Assembly (NCBI GenBank): GCA_030605085.1
Contig: JAUWBH010000105.1
Coordinates: 1-21,083 of the forward strand
DNA length: 21,083 bases
Source: Promethearchaeota archaeon
Lineage (GTDB): Archaea; Asgardarchaeota; Lokiarchaeia; Sigynarchaeales; SOKP01
Direction of reading: 5' to 3'
The notes beneath the pieces were generated by a model. The model made no database searches, had not been told where the DNA came from, and worked only from the letters and a program-made list of their open reading frames with translations. Below are positions 7,036 through 15,001 of the stretch, piece by piece. How positions within the stretch are numbered: position 1 is the first letter of the stretch; each line of letters begins with the position of its first letter. Both the position numbers and the translations under genes were made by a program.

Positions 7036-9435
7036 ATGTCCGTTTTAGAGAGATATGTTGAGAAAGTTGAGGATTTATTTTCTACTAACGAAAAATATAC
7101 ATTTCTGGTTGGAGCGGGTATATCTATGGACGCACCTACTAATATGCCATCGGCAAGGCAAATTATAAGGAGCTTGCTAAATATGTGTGCCCCACCAGAA
7201 GAAGTAGAGAACCTTCTTTTGCTTGATTTATTGAGATTTGAGTTAGTAGTAGAAGTGGTTCAATATACAATTGACGAAGATTTAAGATTTTTAGACTATT
7301 TAGAAGTCGTTAAGGAACCGAATCTAATACATTTATTTTTGGGTTATTTAATTACAAAGGGGCATTATGTCGTAACAACTAATTTCGATTATTTAATTGA
7401 GCGCGCTTTAATGCGAATACTTCCAGAGAATTTACTTTTTAATATTTATCCAATTATTACAAAAGGAGATTTTATCTCTCTTAAAATGCCGGAAAATCTT
7501 ATAGCGTCTGGGAAATATCCAGTGTATAAAATTCATGGAGCAAAGCGTAATATTATTACAGGCATAGATACACGGGATTCCTTAGTTACTACAATAAGTG
7601 CTTTGGGACGAGATCGAGCTGAAGGCGAAACTTTTGCTATTGAGCCATACAAAAAACCGGCAGTATATAACTTGACAAAAAACCGGACTCTTATAATTAT
7701 GGGGTACTCAGGGAGCGACGATTTTGATATTGGACCAACATTAAAGGAATTACCTTTTTTAAACCGCGTAATTTGGATTGAACATTCTCTGGGAGATCAA
7801 ACCGAAATTTTTAGATTCAATCGTACTGACTTATCTGATATCCATAAATATTCTAAAGTTGAACAAATGCTCGCAGAAATTCGGTCAAGTGGAGATTTTG
7901 AAGTGTTTCTTATTAAAACAAATACGCGCAGATTTATAGAAAATATGCTCTGGGATATCTTTTTATCTGATATATTAGAAGGTAAATCAATTGTTAAAGA
8001 AGGGGGCTCAACGATTCCAGAGTTTCAAGATTGGATTCATCCTTTATTTAAAGATGTTCCTTTAATTAAAAAATATCGCTTAGCTGTAGACCTGTTCTAC
8101 AAGTTAAAACAAATTGACTCGACCGTCCGCTGTTCTGAAAAAGGTTTGGTAATGGCAGAAAATATTCAAGATCTATTATCAAAATCATTTTTTCTTAATT
8201 TTTCTGGTTTAACTAATCAGATAGTAGGGGATTATGATAAAGCATTAGAAATGTATGAAGAGGCACTCCTCATTGACGAAAAAACAGAAGATCTCTCAGG
8301 AAAGGCGACTGACCTTAATAATATTGGATCAATTTATTTAACTTTGGGTAAATACAACGATGCTATGGAGAAGTATAAGGAAGCAATGATTATTGCAGAA
8401 CAATTAGGAGATCTCAATGGAAAAGCTGTTGATTTCAATAATATGGGGAGGATTTATGAAATAAGAGGTGAATATGACGATGCTCTCAAATATTACTTGG
8501 AGGCACTCCATATAGCCGAACAATTGGGAGACCTTGAGCGTAAATCACTTCTTTACAACAATATTGGGATGATTTATAGCGCAAAATGCGATTATGATCA
8601 AGCGCTAGGACAATACGAAGAGGCCTTAAAAATTGCCGAACTATTAGGAGATCTTTACGGTAAAATTATTCTTATTAATAACATTGGAAGAGTTTATCAT
8701 GAAAAAGGAAATTTAGATGCTGCACTGGAAAGATATAAGGAGACTGTTAGTATTTCTGAGCAACTTGGTGACCTTTCTAAAAAGGCGGGTTGCCTCAATA
8801 ACATAGGATCAATTCATCTAGCTCGAAAAGAATTCGATATGGCATTGAATAATTATAAAGAAGCTTTGAATATCGAAAAGCGTCTAGGAGATCCTTTAAT
8901 GATGGCAATTTACTTAAATAATATTGGGATGATTCACAACGCTCGTGAGGATTACGACGCAGCAATGAAAAAATATCAAGAAGCTTTGATTATTGTTGAG
9001 GATCTAGGAGATATTTCTAAAGTAGCACTTTTTTTGAGTAAAATCGCAATGATTTATTTGACACAAGAGAATTATGGTGCAGCCCTGAAACGATATATGA
9101 AATCTGCAGACCTCTATGGACAATTGGGAGATCTAAATAATAAGGCGGCTATATTAAGTAATATTGGGAATATACACGAGAAAAGAAGCAACTTTGACAA
9201 CGCTCTTAAAATATACGCAGATGCTCTCCAAATTGAAGAGCAAATAGAAGATTCATTAGGTAAAGCAACCGATCTTGTAAATATTGGGAGAATCTACGAG
9301 AAAAGAAGTCAATATCAAATAGCGTTAGAAAAATACGAAGCAGCACTACAAATATTTCAACAAATGGGACAAGCCCAATACATTGAAGTAATTCAAAAAA
9401 ATATTAACGAATTAAGAAGTAAAATACGAGAATAG
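7036..9435 (+). CDS. SIR2-like domain fused to ten tetratricopeptide repeats
   Basis: The N-terminal domain (about 20-300) is a SIR2-type NAD-binding fold: FLVGAGIS near residue 30, TTNFDYLIE near 117 (NAD-site Asn), KIHG near 168 (catalytic His) and GYSGSDDFD near 226. Numbering counts from an in-frame GTG at 7027; I prefer the ATG at 7036, giving 799 residues. The motifs needed for NAD hydrolysis or deacylation are present. From about 391 to 790 there are ten repeats of exactly 40 residues with the pattern NNIGxIY...YDxALxxYxEALxIxExLGD, like the TPR_12/kinesin-light-chain class. SIR2 domains fused to repeat or STAND modules are common in prokaryotic immunity, where NAD depletion kills the infected cell. 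A regulatory role is also possible. It lies between the mutase small subunit and a tnpB, which suggests insertion into the locus. It stops with TAG, six codons before a TGA. Confidence 0.88.
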   Translation: MSVLERYVEKVEDLFSTNEKYTFLVGAGISMDAPTNMPSARQIIRSLLNMCAPPEEVENLLLLDLLRFELVVEVVQYTIDEDLRFLDYLEVVKEPNLIHLFLGYLITKGHYVVTTNFDYLIERALMRILPENLLFNIYPIITKGDFISLKMPENLIASGKYPVYKIHGAKRNIITGIDTRDSLVTTISALGRDRAEGETFAIEPYKKPAVYNLTKNRTLIIMGYSGSDDFDIGPTLKELPFLNRVIWIEHSLGDQTEIFRFNRTDLSDIHKYSKVEQMLAEIRSSGDFEVFLIKTNTRRFIENMLWDIFLSDILEGKSIVKEGGSTIPEFQDWIHPLFKDVPLIKKYRLAVDLFYKLKQIDSTVRCSEKGLVMAENIQDLLSKSFFLNFSGLTNQIVGDYDKALEMYEEALLIDEKTEDLSGKATDLNNIGSIYLTLGKYNDAMEKYKEAMIIAEQLGDLNGKAVDFNNMGRIYEIRGEYDDALKYYLEALHIAEQLGDLERKSLLYNNIGMIYSAKCDYDQALGQYEEALKIAELLGDLYGKIILINNIGRVYHEKGNLDAALERYKETVSISEQLGDLSKKAGCLNNIGSIHLARKEFDMALNNYKEALNIEKRLGDPLMMAIYLNNIGMIHNAREDYDAAMKKYQEALIIVEDLGDISKVALFLSKIAMIYLTQENYGAALKRYMKSADLYGQLGDLNNKAAILSNIGNIHEKRSNFDNALKIYADALQIEEQIEDSLGKATDLVNIGRIYEKRSQYQIALEKYEAALQIFQQMGQAQYIEVIQKNINELRSKIRE
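8197..9396 (+). repeat. ten 120-bp coding repeats (TPR array)
   Basis: The TPR half of the SIR2 gene shows a strict 120-base period. The AATAATATTGG-like core recurs at 8317, 8437, 8557, 8677 and onward with diverged copies. Copies differ at many sites, so this is old tandem duplication of a coding unit, not a CRISPR or satellite. Confidence 0.75.
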
Positions 9436-9472
9436 TATATCAGACTATTAAAATGAATAAAACGATATTCAA

Positions 9473-9487
9473 ATTATTTCAAATAAT
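9473..9487. repeat. 15-base palindrome over the tnpB stop codon
   Basis: ATTATTT and AAATAAT flank a single central base, and the tnpB TGA lies inside the palindrome. It sits between two convergent genes (SIR2-TPR ends at 9435). It could be part of the IS right-end structure, of the omega-RNA 3' region, or a weak bidirectional terminator. Confidence 0.35.
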
Positions 9488-10687
9488 ACTATCAGCGATA
9501 TTTTGTTGAATTATTTGTGGCATTAGTCCGAATGCCTCTATCCCATCAACCGTTACGGAATTTGGGAATGCTTTTTTCAGGATATTATATGCCGCATTCA
9601 CATCGGCGTTAATAATCGTTCCGTTTGAAGCTCGAAATAACCCTCGCCTTATTCGTGTGCCGAGATACTTATAGTGTTTTTTGATTTCTTCGTTGTCTAA
9701 TAAACTGCATTTAGAAGTATAAGAATCGTCATCCGTTTCGAATTTTATTCCTACTAATTCAGATTTATATTTGATTTGTTGTAATATTTTACGAAAAGGA
9801 ATTTGAACAAAATTCTGGTTATTTCTCTTTCCTATGTTTACTTTTTGCTTCCAACCTTGATTGTGTCCAATTACGATCGTTCCAATGTTATTTTGAACGC
9901 AATAATCTACAACGAATCGCGAAATTCTATGAAACAACGTAGTAATTTTGTTGTTGCGTTTTAACGTTAATTTTTTGATCCTTTTTGTGTCTTGAAAATT
10001 ACCTTTTTTGTTTTCAACGCTTCTGTAATACGCTAATTGTTTGTTGTAAAATTGATTTATGGATTTTAGAATTTTACCTTTAACAATAATCGGCTTTTTA
10101 CCAATATTGTTTACAGCAGTTATAAGATTGTTCAATCCTAAATCAATTGCTAAAATATTATTTTTATCTAATCCTAAATCCAGAGATTTTTTCTCGTACA
10201 CAATCTCGATTTTATAACAACCACCTAATGGTATTATTCTCACTTCTTTTAATTTATTTTGAATTCTTGTTTTTATAGATTTGAGATTAACTTTTTTAGG
10301 AAAGCGTAAACGTCCATTTTTAATTCTACATTGTTGATTTGTAAAAATAACGATAGATTCTCCATTTTTCTTTTTGTATTTTGGAATTTGTGGTCTTCTC
10401 TTAAACTTTCTGTAATCTTTTCTATATTCTCTTAAACTTTTAAAGTAAGATTTCCAATTTCTCGTTACTAATTTAAGGATTTGTTGTGATGTCTGAGAAG
10501 GTAAATTTCTATACGCTTCATTGTTTTTAAGAATGAAATCCAAATCGTAATAAGAAAGAATATTATTCAAATTGAAAAAATCTTGTCTAAAATACCAATT
10601 CGCTAAATTGTACAAGTTTTTGGCTTTATGACACAATGTAGATAACTTTAACGACGATTTTACTTGAATACTCTCAGTTAATCTCAT
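9479..10687 (-). CDS. tnpB: TnpB-family RNA-guided nuclease with rearranged RuvC site
   Basis: This is the OrfB/TnpB protein of IS200/IS605-type elements, an RNA-guided DNA nuclease that helps the element persist. It has 402 residues, a full length for the family. The basic N-terminal half is typical. The RuvC motifs are RuvC-I AIDLGLNN (D182) and RuvC-III NADVNAAYNIL (D362). At the RuvC-II site the usual glutamate is replaced: IVIGHNQGWK has G274. A candidate substitute, E317, lies 43 residues later in KFETDDDSYTSKCS. The CxxC zinc-finger pairs are also gone, with one Cys (C327) remaining. No tnpA is present, so movement would need a transposase in trans. The start ATG at 10687 is good. Its guide RNA should overlap the 3' end of the gene, near 9479-9600. 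Confidence 0.92.
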   Translation of the reverse strand: MRLTESIQVKSSLKLSTLCHKAKNLYNLANWYFRQDFFNLNNILSYYDLDFILKNNEAYRNLPSQTSQQILKLVTRNWKSYFKSLREYRKDYRKFKRRPQIPKYKKKNGESIVIFTNQQCRIKNGRLRFPKKVNLKSIKTRIQNKLKEVRIIPLGGCYKIEIVYEKKSLDLGLDKNNILAIDLGLNNLITAVNNIGKKPIIVKGKILKSINQFYNKQLAYYRSVENKKGNFQDTKRIKKLTLKRNNKITTLFHRISRFVVDYCVQNNIGTIVIGHNQGWKQKVNIGKRNNQNFVQIPFRKILQQIKYKSELVGIKFETDDDSYTSKCSLLDNEEIKKHYKYLGTRIRRGLFRASNGTIINADVNAAYNILKKAFPNSVTVDGIEAFGLMPQIIQQNIADSII

Positions 10688-10719
10688 CTTATTATAATTT
10701 ATTTGTCTCCATTAAGGTT

Positions 10720-10724
10720 ATCAA
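10720..10724 (-). other. TTGAT, possible TAM/target of the tnpB element
   Basis: TTGAT on the minus strand stands immediately 5' of the proposed left end. It equals the ISDra2 TAM. A five-base match in AT-rich DNA is weak, so the value is in its position only. Confidence 0.3.
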
Positions 10725-10825
10725 ATGAGGGTATCCTTTATATTGATTATAGATCGCTAATTTACTGATTTATTCAAAATTATCTCATTATTACGTCTTG
10801 ATAATATCAGCTAATACGATCCTTG

Positions 10826-11893
10826 ATGAATATATTCTTTTTTAAAGACGATAAATTTATTGAATTAAGATTAATATATTCACATAATCGAAAAATTATT
10901 AGAGCATTCTTAATTTTGACTAAAAAATACGATATTGATCTTCTTGTCCAGAGATTTAAAGATGGAGATAAAATTGCCTTAGCCCGACTAATTACACTCG
11001 CTGAAAATCAACCAGAGAAGGCAACGGATATATTTAAACATTTTCAAGATGTTGATCACGATTCCTATATTATTGGTATAACGGGTTCTCCTGGAGTTGG
11101 AAAAAGTACTTTAACAAATTCCCTTTTAAAAGAATTATTAAAAGATGGTAAGAAAGTGGGTGTTATTTCCGTTGATCCAACCTCTCCTTTTAGTGGAGGC
11201 GCTTTTCTAGGTGATAGAGTCCGGATGACTGAGGTTTCATTGGATCCTAATGTCTTTATAAGAAGTCTTGCCTCAAGAGGATATAGAGGTGGACTTTCAA
11301 GGGCCGTACTTGACATAACTTTATTGTACGAAGCTTTTGGTATGGATTTTATTATAATCGAAACGGTTGGAGTTGGACAATCTGAATTTGAAATATATAA
11401 TATTGCTTATACCATCGTTGTTGTACTCGTTCCTGGATATGGCGACGCAGTTCAAATGCAGAAGGCAGGCATAATTGAAATTGGAGATATATACGATGTT
11501 AATAAGAAAGATTTAGGTGGCGAAGATATTGCTGTATATATAGATATGATGCTTGACGATGCAAGTTCTACTCAAAGTGGTTGGCGACCCCCAGTGGCAA
11601 TGACGAATGCTATTACAGGCGAGGGTGTTGATGAATTAATAGAATACATTTACGACCATAAAGAACATCTTGAGTTATCTGAAATAATTGTTGATAGAAA
11701 AAAAAAAAGATTTGCCTATAAAATTAGAGAATTAATGTACTATAAAATCGATCAAATTTTGGAAAGTTTAATAAGCGAAGAAGAGATTGATAAAATTTCA
11801 ACAACCATCGTTGACGATGGAAAATTCAAGATTTACGATAAAGTTCACGATATTTTTAGTAATGTAAAATTCGAGATGAAAAAAAAGGAATAA
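10826..11893 (+). CDS. meaB: MeaB/ArgK-type GTPase, chaperone of B12-dependent mutase
   Basis: This G3E-class P-loop GTPase protects and reactivates methylmalonyl-CoA mutase by gating cobalamin loading and editing damaged cofactor. Seen in the sequence (numbered from 10823) are the Walker A motif GSPGVGKST (88-96), the family-specific VDPTSPFSGGAFLGDRVRM region (117-135), ETVGVGQSE (180-188, Walker B/switch) and NKKD (227-230, guanine specificity). A C-terminal dimerisation helix follows. The ATG at 10826 gives 355 residues; the first 30 are atypical and hydrophobic. A TTG at 10916 would give 325 residues, which matches the family's usual length and the normal beginning (YDIDLLVQRFKDGDKIALARLI), so the true start may be there. 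The gene is on the same strand as the mutase subunits but is separated from them by the SIR2-TPR and tnpB genes. Confidence 0.93.
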   Translation: MNIFFFKDDKFIELRLIYSHNRKIIRAFLILTKKYDIDLLVQRFKDGDKIALARLITLAENQPEKATDIFKHFQDVDHDSYIIGITGSPGVGKSTLTNSLLKELLKDGKKVGVISVDPTSPFSGGAFLGDRVRMTEVSLDPNVFIRSLASRGYRGGLSRAVLDITLLYEAFGMDFIIIETVGVGQSEFEIYNIAYTIVVVLVPGYGDAVQMQKAGIIEIGDIYDVNKKDLGGEDIAVYIDMMLDDASSTQSGWRPPVAMTNAITGEGVDELIEYIYDHKEHLELSEIIVDRKKKRFAYKIRELMYYKIDQILESLISEEEIDKISTTIVDDGKFKIYDKVHDIFSNVKFEMKKKE

Positions 11894-11923
11894 AATAATA
11901 ATTTCCTCTTTAAACTATTGAAC

Positions 11924-12080
11924 TACCGCTCGCTAAAGCGTGTGGATTCCTAATTCACAGAAAACAGCTCGTAAAGATTCGGGGAATCTTGTAAAGTCTT
12001 ACGCTTTCTCCAAAGGCTTAACTTCCCGCTATTCCATCGGTAGAATTCCGTTTCTTTTTGTAGTCGTTGGTTATCCGACC
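11924..12080 (-). ncRNA. candidate omega-RNA (TnpB guide RNA) scaffold
   Basis: On the minus strand the segment holds two clear hairpins. AAGATTC and GAATCTT form a perfect 7-bp stem with a 3-base loop (11974-11990). Nearer the 3' end, a two-part stem has its arms at 11926-11929 and 11942-11945, with an inner 3-bp helix and a 4-base loop (11926-11945). It ends GGTAGTTCAA at the presumed right boundary, so the guide would be the meaB 3' flank. This organisation is that of TnpB reRNA/omega-RNAs. Whether it is transcribed or used by the intact TnpB nearby is unknown. Confidence 0.4.
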
Positions 12081-12096
12081 AAAGAGTAGGAATTAA
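11950..12096 (-). pseudogene. 48-codon remnant, possibly the C-terminal tail of a tnpB
   Basis: An open frame without a start codon runs from just after a TAA (12097-12099) to a TAG inside the hairpin-rich relic. Its product is basic and Trp/Arg-rich (LSLWRKRKTLQDSPNLYELF near its end). Overlap of a tnpB 3' end with the guide RNA is normal in this element type, which is the main reason for the call. It has no catalytic motif and no convincing homology that I can name. Confidence 0.35.
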
Positions 12097-12170
12097 TTAA
12101 AACATATTTAAAGAGAATTTAAAAAAAAAGAGTGCGAAGATTTAGTGAATTCTCCTCAAGCTCAATTCAT

Positions 12171-12191
12171 CACCTTCCTGAAGAGAAGGTG
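12171..12191 (+). terminator. 7-bp hairpin followed by TTTT; IS end or terminator
   Basis: CACCTTC (12171-12177) pairs perfectly with GAAGGTG (12185-12191) across a 7-base loop, followed directly by TTTTC. An outer CTCAAG/CTTGAG pair (12155-12160 with 12196-12201) extends the structure. In context it is probably the subterminal hairpin of the IS605-type relic. Its position downstream of meaB also allows it to act as a terminator for that gene. Confidence 0.5.
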
Positions 12192-12253
12192 TTTTCTTGA
12201 GCGGTCAGGATAAATTTATTAGTTTATACCGAAAAGATATCTTAATTCAAATT

Positions 12254-13132
12254 TCACCAAAATGCTCGACATGAGACCTTGTTATCAAAAACAATTTCAG
12301 AATCATTCAGAATTACTCGATTTTTCCCATCGATTTCAAAAGATCTAATTACAGCTTCTGAAATCCCACCAGATGTAAACCCTGGGATAGTATTTTCACC
12401 AAAATTCTGGCGTTTTTCCCAAGACCCATTACTTTTTTCTTTATATAATAAAGCGACTTTCGGATTTGCTGACTGAAATATATACTCTAAATCCTGTACC
12501 GTCATCAGATAAATGACGGGTGTTTTTTCGAACCAAGGATAATCTTCCAAACCAAAGACTCGTAAAAGCTCTTCTCTTATCCCTTTTTTAAGTCCTAAAG
12601 CATGGCAGACTTTTTTTCTAATGTTACTATTTCTGAGGGATTCTATTCCTTCGTCTTTTGATAAATGTGCAAGTGATACGAACTTGCTAATTCCAATTTG
12701 TTGTCCGCATAAGTATGGTCCCTGACTTGGTTCGAAATATCGTGTTTTAGCCCATTCTTGATCATGCCACCAAATTAAGCTTGTATTATCTTCCATTTGT
12801 CCGATGAATGTACATTCTATAGGAATAAGGATATAAGCAAATTCCCGCGTTGGAGCATCTTTAGTTGGAGATTTTTCAACTCGTAATTCGATATGGACAT
12901 TCGAAATGTTGATATTATTTTTATCAGCAAATTTAAAATATCCGCAAATTTTAATCAAATCTTGTCGATTCAGGATAGCAGATTCCCAAGCATCTTGGAG
13001 TTGTTGTACAAAGTCATTGCTTAGAAGTTCTTTATCAGATCTTTTTTCAAACAGCTTTTGCACAGCCAAAAGCTGTAGATAAAGTTTATTAAGTTTTTTT
13101 TTAGATAACTGATAATTTATACGAGATTTCAT
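12254..13132 (-). CDS. hypothetical protein of 292 residues
   Basis: No family is recognised. The protein begins with a basic helical region (SKKKLNKLYLQLLAVQKLFEKR) and continues as a mixed alpha/beta, Trp-containing region (SLIWWHDQEWAKTRYFEP at about 117-134). A hydrophobic strand follows near residue 206 (TPVIYLMTVQDLEYIF). The C-terminal end is Gly/Asn-rich and contains FTSGGISEAVIRSF. No transmembrane helices, Walker motifs or metal ligands stand out. The ATG at 13132 follows an AT-rich leader of about 170 bases after the Nudix gene, so it probably has its own promoter. It is convergent with meaB across the IS relic. A function cannot be suggested from sequence or neighbours. Confidence 0.7.
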   Translation of the reverse strand: MKSRINYQLSKKKLNKLYLQLLAVQKLFEKRSDKELLSNDFVQQLQDAWESAILNRQDLIKICGYFKFADKNNINISNVHIELRVEKSPTKDAPTREFAYILIPIECTFIGQMEDNTSLIWWHDQEWAKTRYFEPSQGPYLCGQQIGISKFVSLAHLSKDEGIESLRNSNIRKKVCHALGLKKGIREELLRVFGLEDYPWFEKTPVIYLMTVQDLEYIFQSANPKVALLYKEKSNGSWEKRQNFGENTIPGFTSGGISEAVIRSFEIDGKNRVILNDSEIVFDNKVSCRAFW

Positions 13133-13306
13133 TGCTAATCTTTTTTTAATTCACAAAAAAATAAAATTCAATCAAAATTAATTTTAATTATTATTGCATT
13201 CCTTTAATTTTAACGATTTGGACAAATTTGTTTTTTAAAATATCTCAAACTTAGAATTTTTAGATTATCGTTTCAAAAAATATATAAAAAAAAAAGAAAT
13301 AAAATT

Positions 13307-15001
13307 TTATTCTATAAATCCGGCGTCTTCTAAAATTTTTCTGTGGTCAAACGCTAAGTCAAGGGTTTTTAAATCTTTTATAGGTACAAGTTCCACTTCT
13401 TTTGAATCATCTCCACTCCTCATTTGGGAAACATCTCCAACGACTATGCATTTATAAACAGTAGTGTGAATATTTCCACGGGGATCTCGACCTTCTTCGT
13501 CGTAATATCCGATTTTATCGATAATTTTTACGTCCAAATTTGTTTCCTCTTTAGCTTCTCTTTTAACTGCGTGTTTGGCGTTTTCATCTTCATTTACAAA
13601 ACCCCCTGGGAAAGCGTAAAAGTCTTTAAATGGAGGATACTTGCGTTTAACTAATACAATGTTACCTTTACCATCTTCTATAATAGCGTCAACAGTTTTT
13701 CCTATCTCTATTTCCATTATTTTCATCCGTATGTATATATAATAAGCTATAGTAATTATTAATATTCCACCGATGAACAAAGCTATTATACTATGTAATA
13801 CAATAGTTGGAAGAGCCCCTTTTTGTAAACTTAATGCAAGCATAAGCACAGCTGCAAGATCCGCTAATATTCCCGCACCAAACAGGAGATTCAATAAATT
13901 GAGCCCTTTTTCAGTCCTTCTCTGAACTTTTTCGCTTTCTTTACGATACAATTCTTGTATTGCATCGTATATCGTTTTAAATTTTTCATTTACTCTATTT
14001 ACTAAATTTTCTAATCTAAATTCTCCCATTAAATGTTTCAACACACTTGTATAATGCTGCCTTCTGTTGTAATCTAGTTCGTTATATATTACACTTAAAT
14101 TAGTTTGAATCATGCCTCTTAAATATCTGAGATTTTTTATTTTCTCTTCAATTTGATCTACATTTATGAAAGCTTTAAATTGTGTTTTTAAAAATAACAA
14201 ATCAAGAGAATTGTTTATCGATCTAATTGCAAAAGCCACGGCTCTCATTTTTGGAGTAGGTTCTAAAACAGAAGGGATCATATACGATTCAAAATATTTT
14301 TCGTAATTTATTTCAGCCATATAAATGAATCCAGAATTTCTTCGTATGAAGTGCATCTCAGACAGACGATTTGATAAGTTGTTTTTAATGCGTTTACTGT
14401 AAAGTTTGTCGGAATAATCTGACCATTGCCCAGAATAAATTTCTGTCCAATTGCCAAGAATCTTTTTATATTTCTTGATGTTTTCTTTAGTCCAATTGAT
14501 ATCTGGGGGATTTGTTTTGTTGGAAGTTACAAAAACATAAATGGGACTTTCTGTATCTAGATAAATGCCTATATTTTCAGGTGCTTTACTAAATTTCCTC
14601 AAAACATTTAGAACTAAGTAAGGAACTTCTTGTAATATCAAAGGTTTTATAGTTTCCTTTTTTAGAGGGTTATCTTTGTAATATTCAACATTAAAACGAA
14701 AATAACCTAATATATTATAGGATCGACCAGAGTTTTCATCGTAATAAGGAAAAGTCTCTAAATAAGTAACCCAGCTACAATTAATAGAAATATTATTTAT
14801 CATATCGAAAATCGTATCTTTTAAATCTTTACGATAGATATCATCTTCTGTTATATTTTTAAATTTCTCATTAACTAAACTTGCAATTTCTTTGCTTTTT
14901 TCGTCGCCGTTTACTAGAGATGTATTAATAAAGGAGCTAATGTACCATATTTCTTCCTTATACACAAATTCTACATTATCTACTATGGTAATTTCACCCA
15001 T
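13307..15001 (-). CDS. membrane-anchored Nudix hydrolase with a large N-terminal soluble region
   Basis: The C-terminal domain (about 434-564) is a Nudix hydrolase, a class that cleaves nucleoside diphosphates linked to another moiety (ADP-ribose, NAD(H), dinucleotides). The Nudix box spans 467-489: G467, E473, then REAKEETNL, which matches GX5EX7REUXEEXGU except Asn488 in place of the last Gly. The conserved E482, E485 and E486 that bind magnesium are present. Just before it are two hydrophobic helices (about 368-391 and 399-424), with a basic segment before and after. The first 365 residues are unrecognised and end in a helical, coiled-coil-like region (330-365). The layout of a helical region plus a late pair of membrane helices is reminiscent of CorA-like proteins, but no GMN motif is seen. 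The Nudix domain is probably cytosolic. The ATG at 15001 is convincing. Confidence 0.85.
   Translation of the reverse strand: MGEITIVDNVEFVYKEEIWYISSFINTSLVNGDEKSKEIASLVNEKFKNITEDDIYRKDLKDTIFDMINNISINCSWVTYLETFPYYDENSGRSYNILGYFRFNVEYYKDNPLKKETIKPLILQEVPYLVLNVLRKFSKAPENIGIYLDTESPIYVFVTSNKTNPPDINWTKENIKKYKKILGNWTEIYSGQWSDYSDKLYSKRIKNNLSNRLSEMHFIRRNSGFIYMAEINYEKYFESYMIPSVLEPTPKMRAVAFAIRSINNSLDLLFLKTQFKAFINVDQIEEKIKNLRYLRGMIQTNLSVIYNELDYNRRQHYTSVLKHLMGEFRLENLVNRVNEKFKTIYDAIQELYRKESEKVQRRTEKGLNLLNLLFGAGILADLAAVLMLALSLQKGALPTIVLHSIIALFIGGILIITIAYYIYIRMKIMEIEIGKTVDAIIEDGKGNIVLVKRKYPPFKDFYAFPGGFVNEDENAKHAVKREAKEETNLDVKIIDKIGYYDEEGRDPRGNIHTTVYKCIVVGDVSQMRSGDDSKEVELVPIKDLKTLDLAFDHRKILEDAGFIE

Larger units (their letters stand above)
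9440..10719 (-). mobile_element. IS200/IS605-type element carrying only tnpB
   Basis: The element consists of the tnpB gene and short flanks lying between the SIR2-TPR gene and meaB. On the minus strand the pentamer TTGAT occurs at 10724-10720, 33 bases upstream of the tnpB ATG. The same pentamer is the target/TAM of ISDra2, and this would place the left end at 10719. The right end must fall in the 43 bases before the SIR2-TPR stop. The exact ends are inferred, not proven. Confidence 0.5.
11917..12209 (-). mobile_element. transposase-less IS605-type relic or MITE
   Basis: This 360-base gap between convergent genes is richer in GC than its surroundings and full of hairpins. On the minus strand it opens with a stem-loop followed by ATGAATTG. 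It then contains a 48-codon open remnant ending in GTGAATTAG, and closes with a hairpin and GTTCAA. This order (subterminal hairpin, tnpB-like tail, omega-RNA-like hairpin) is that of IS200/IS605-group elements. TTTAT just outside the left end at 12214-12210 could be its target site. No transposase core is left. The ends are my estimate; family membership is inferred from pattern, not alignment. Confidence 0.5.

Noticed and set aside
8197..9396. possible CRISPR-like or satellite repeats
   Set aside because: The 120-base units are translated, in frame and diverged throughout, giving TPRs with no unique spacers.
9440..10719. a tnpA transposase belonging to the tnpB element
   Set aside because: The flanks of 43 and about 135 bases are too short and carry no HUH-type transposase motif.
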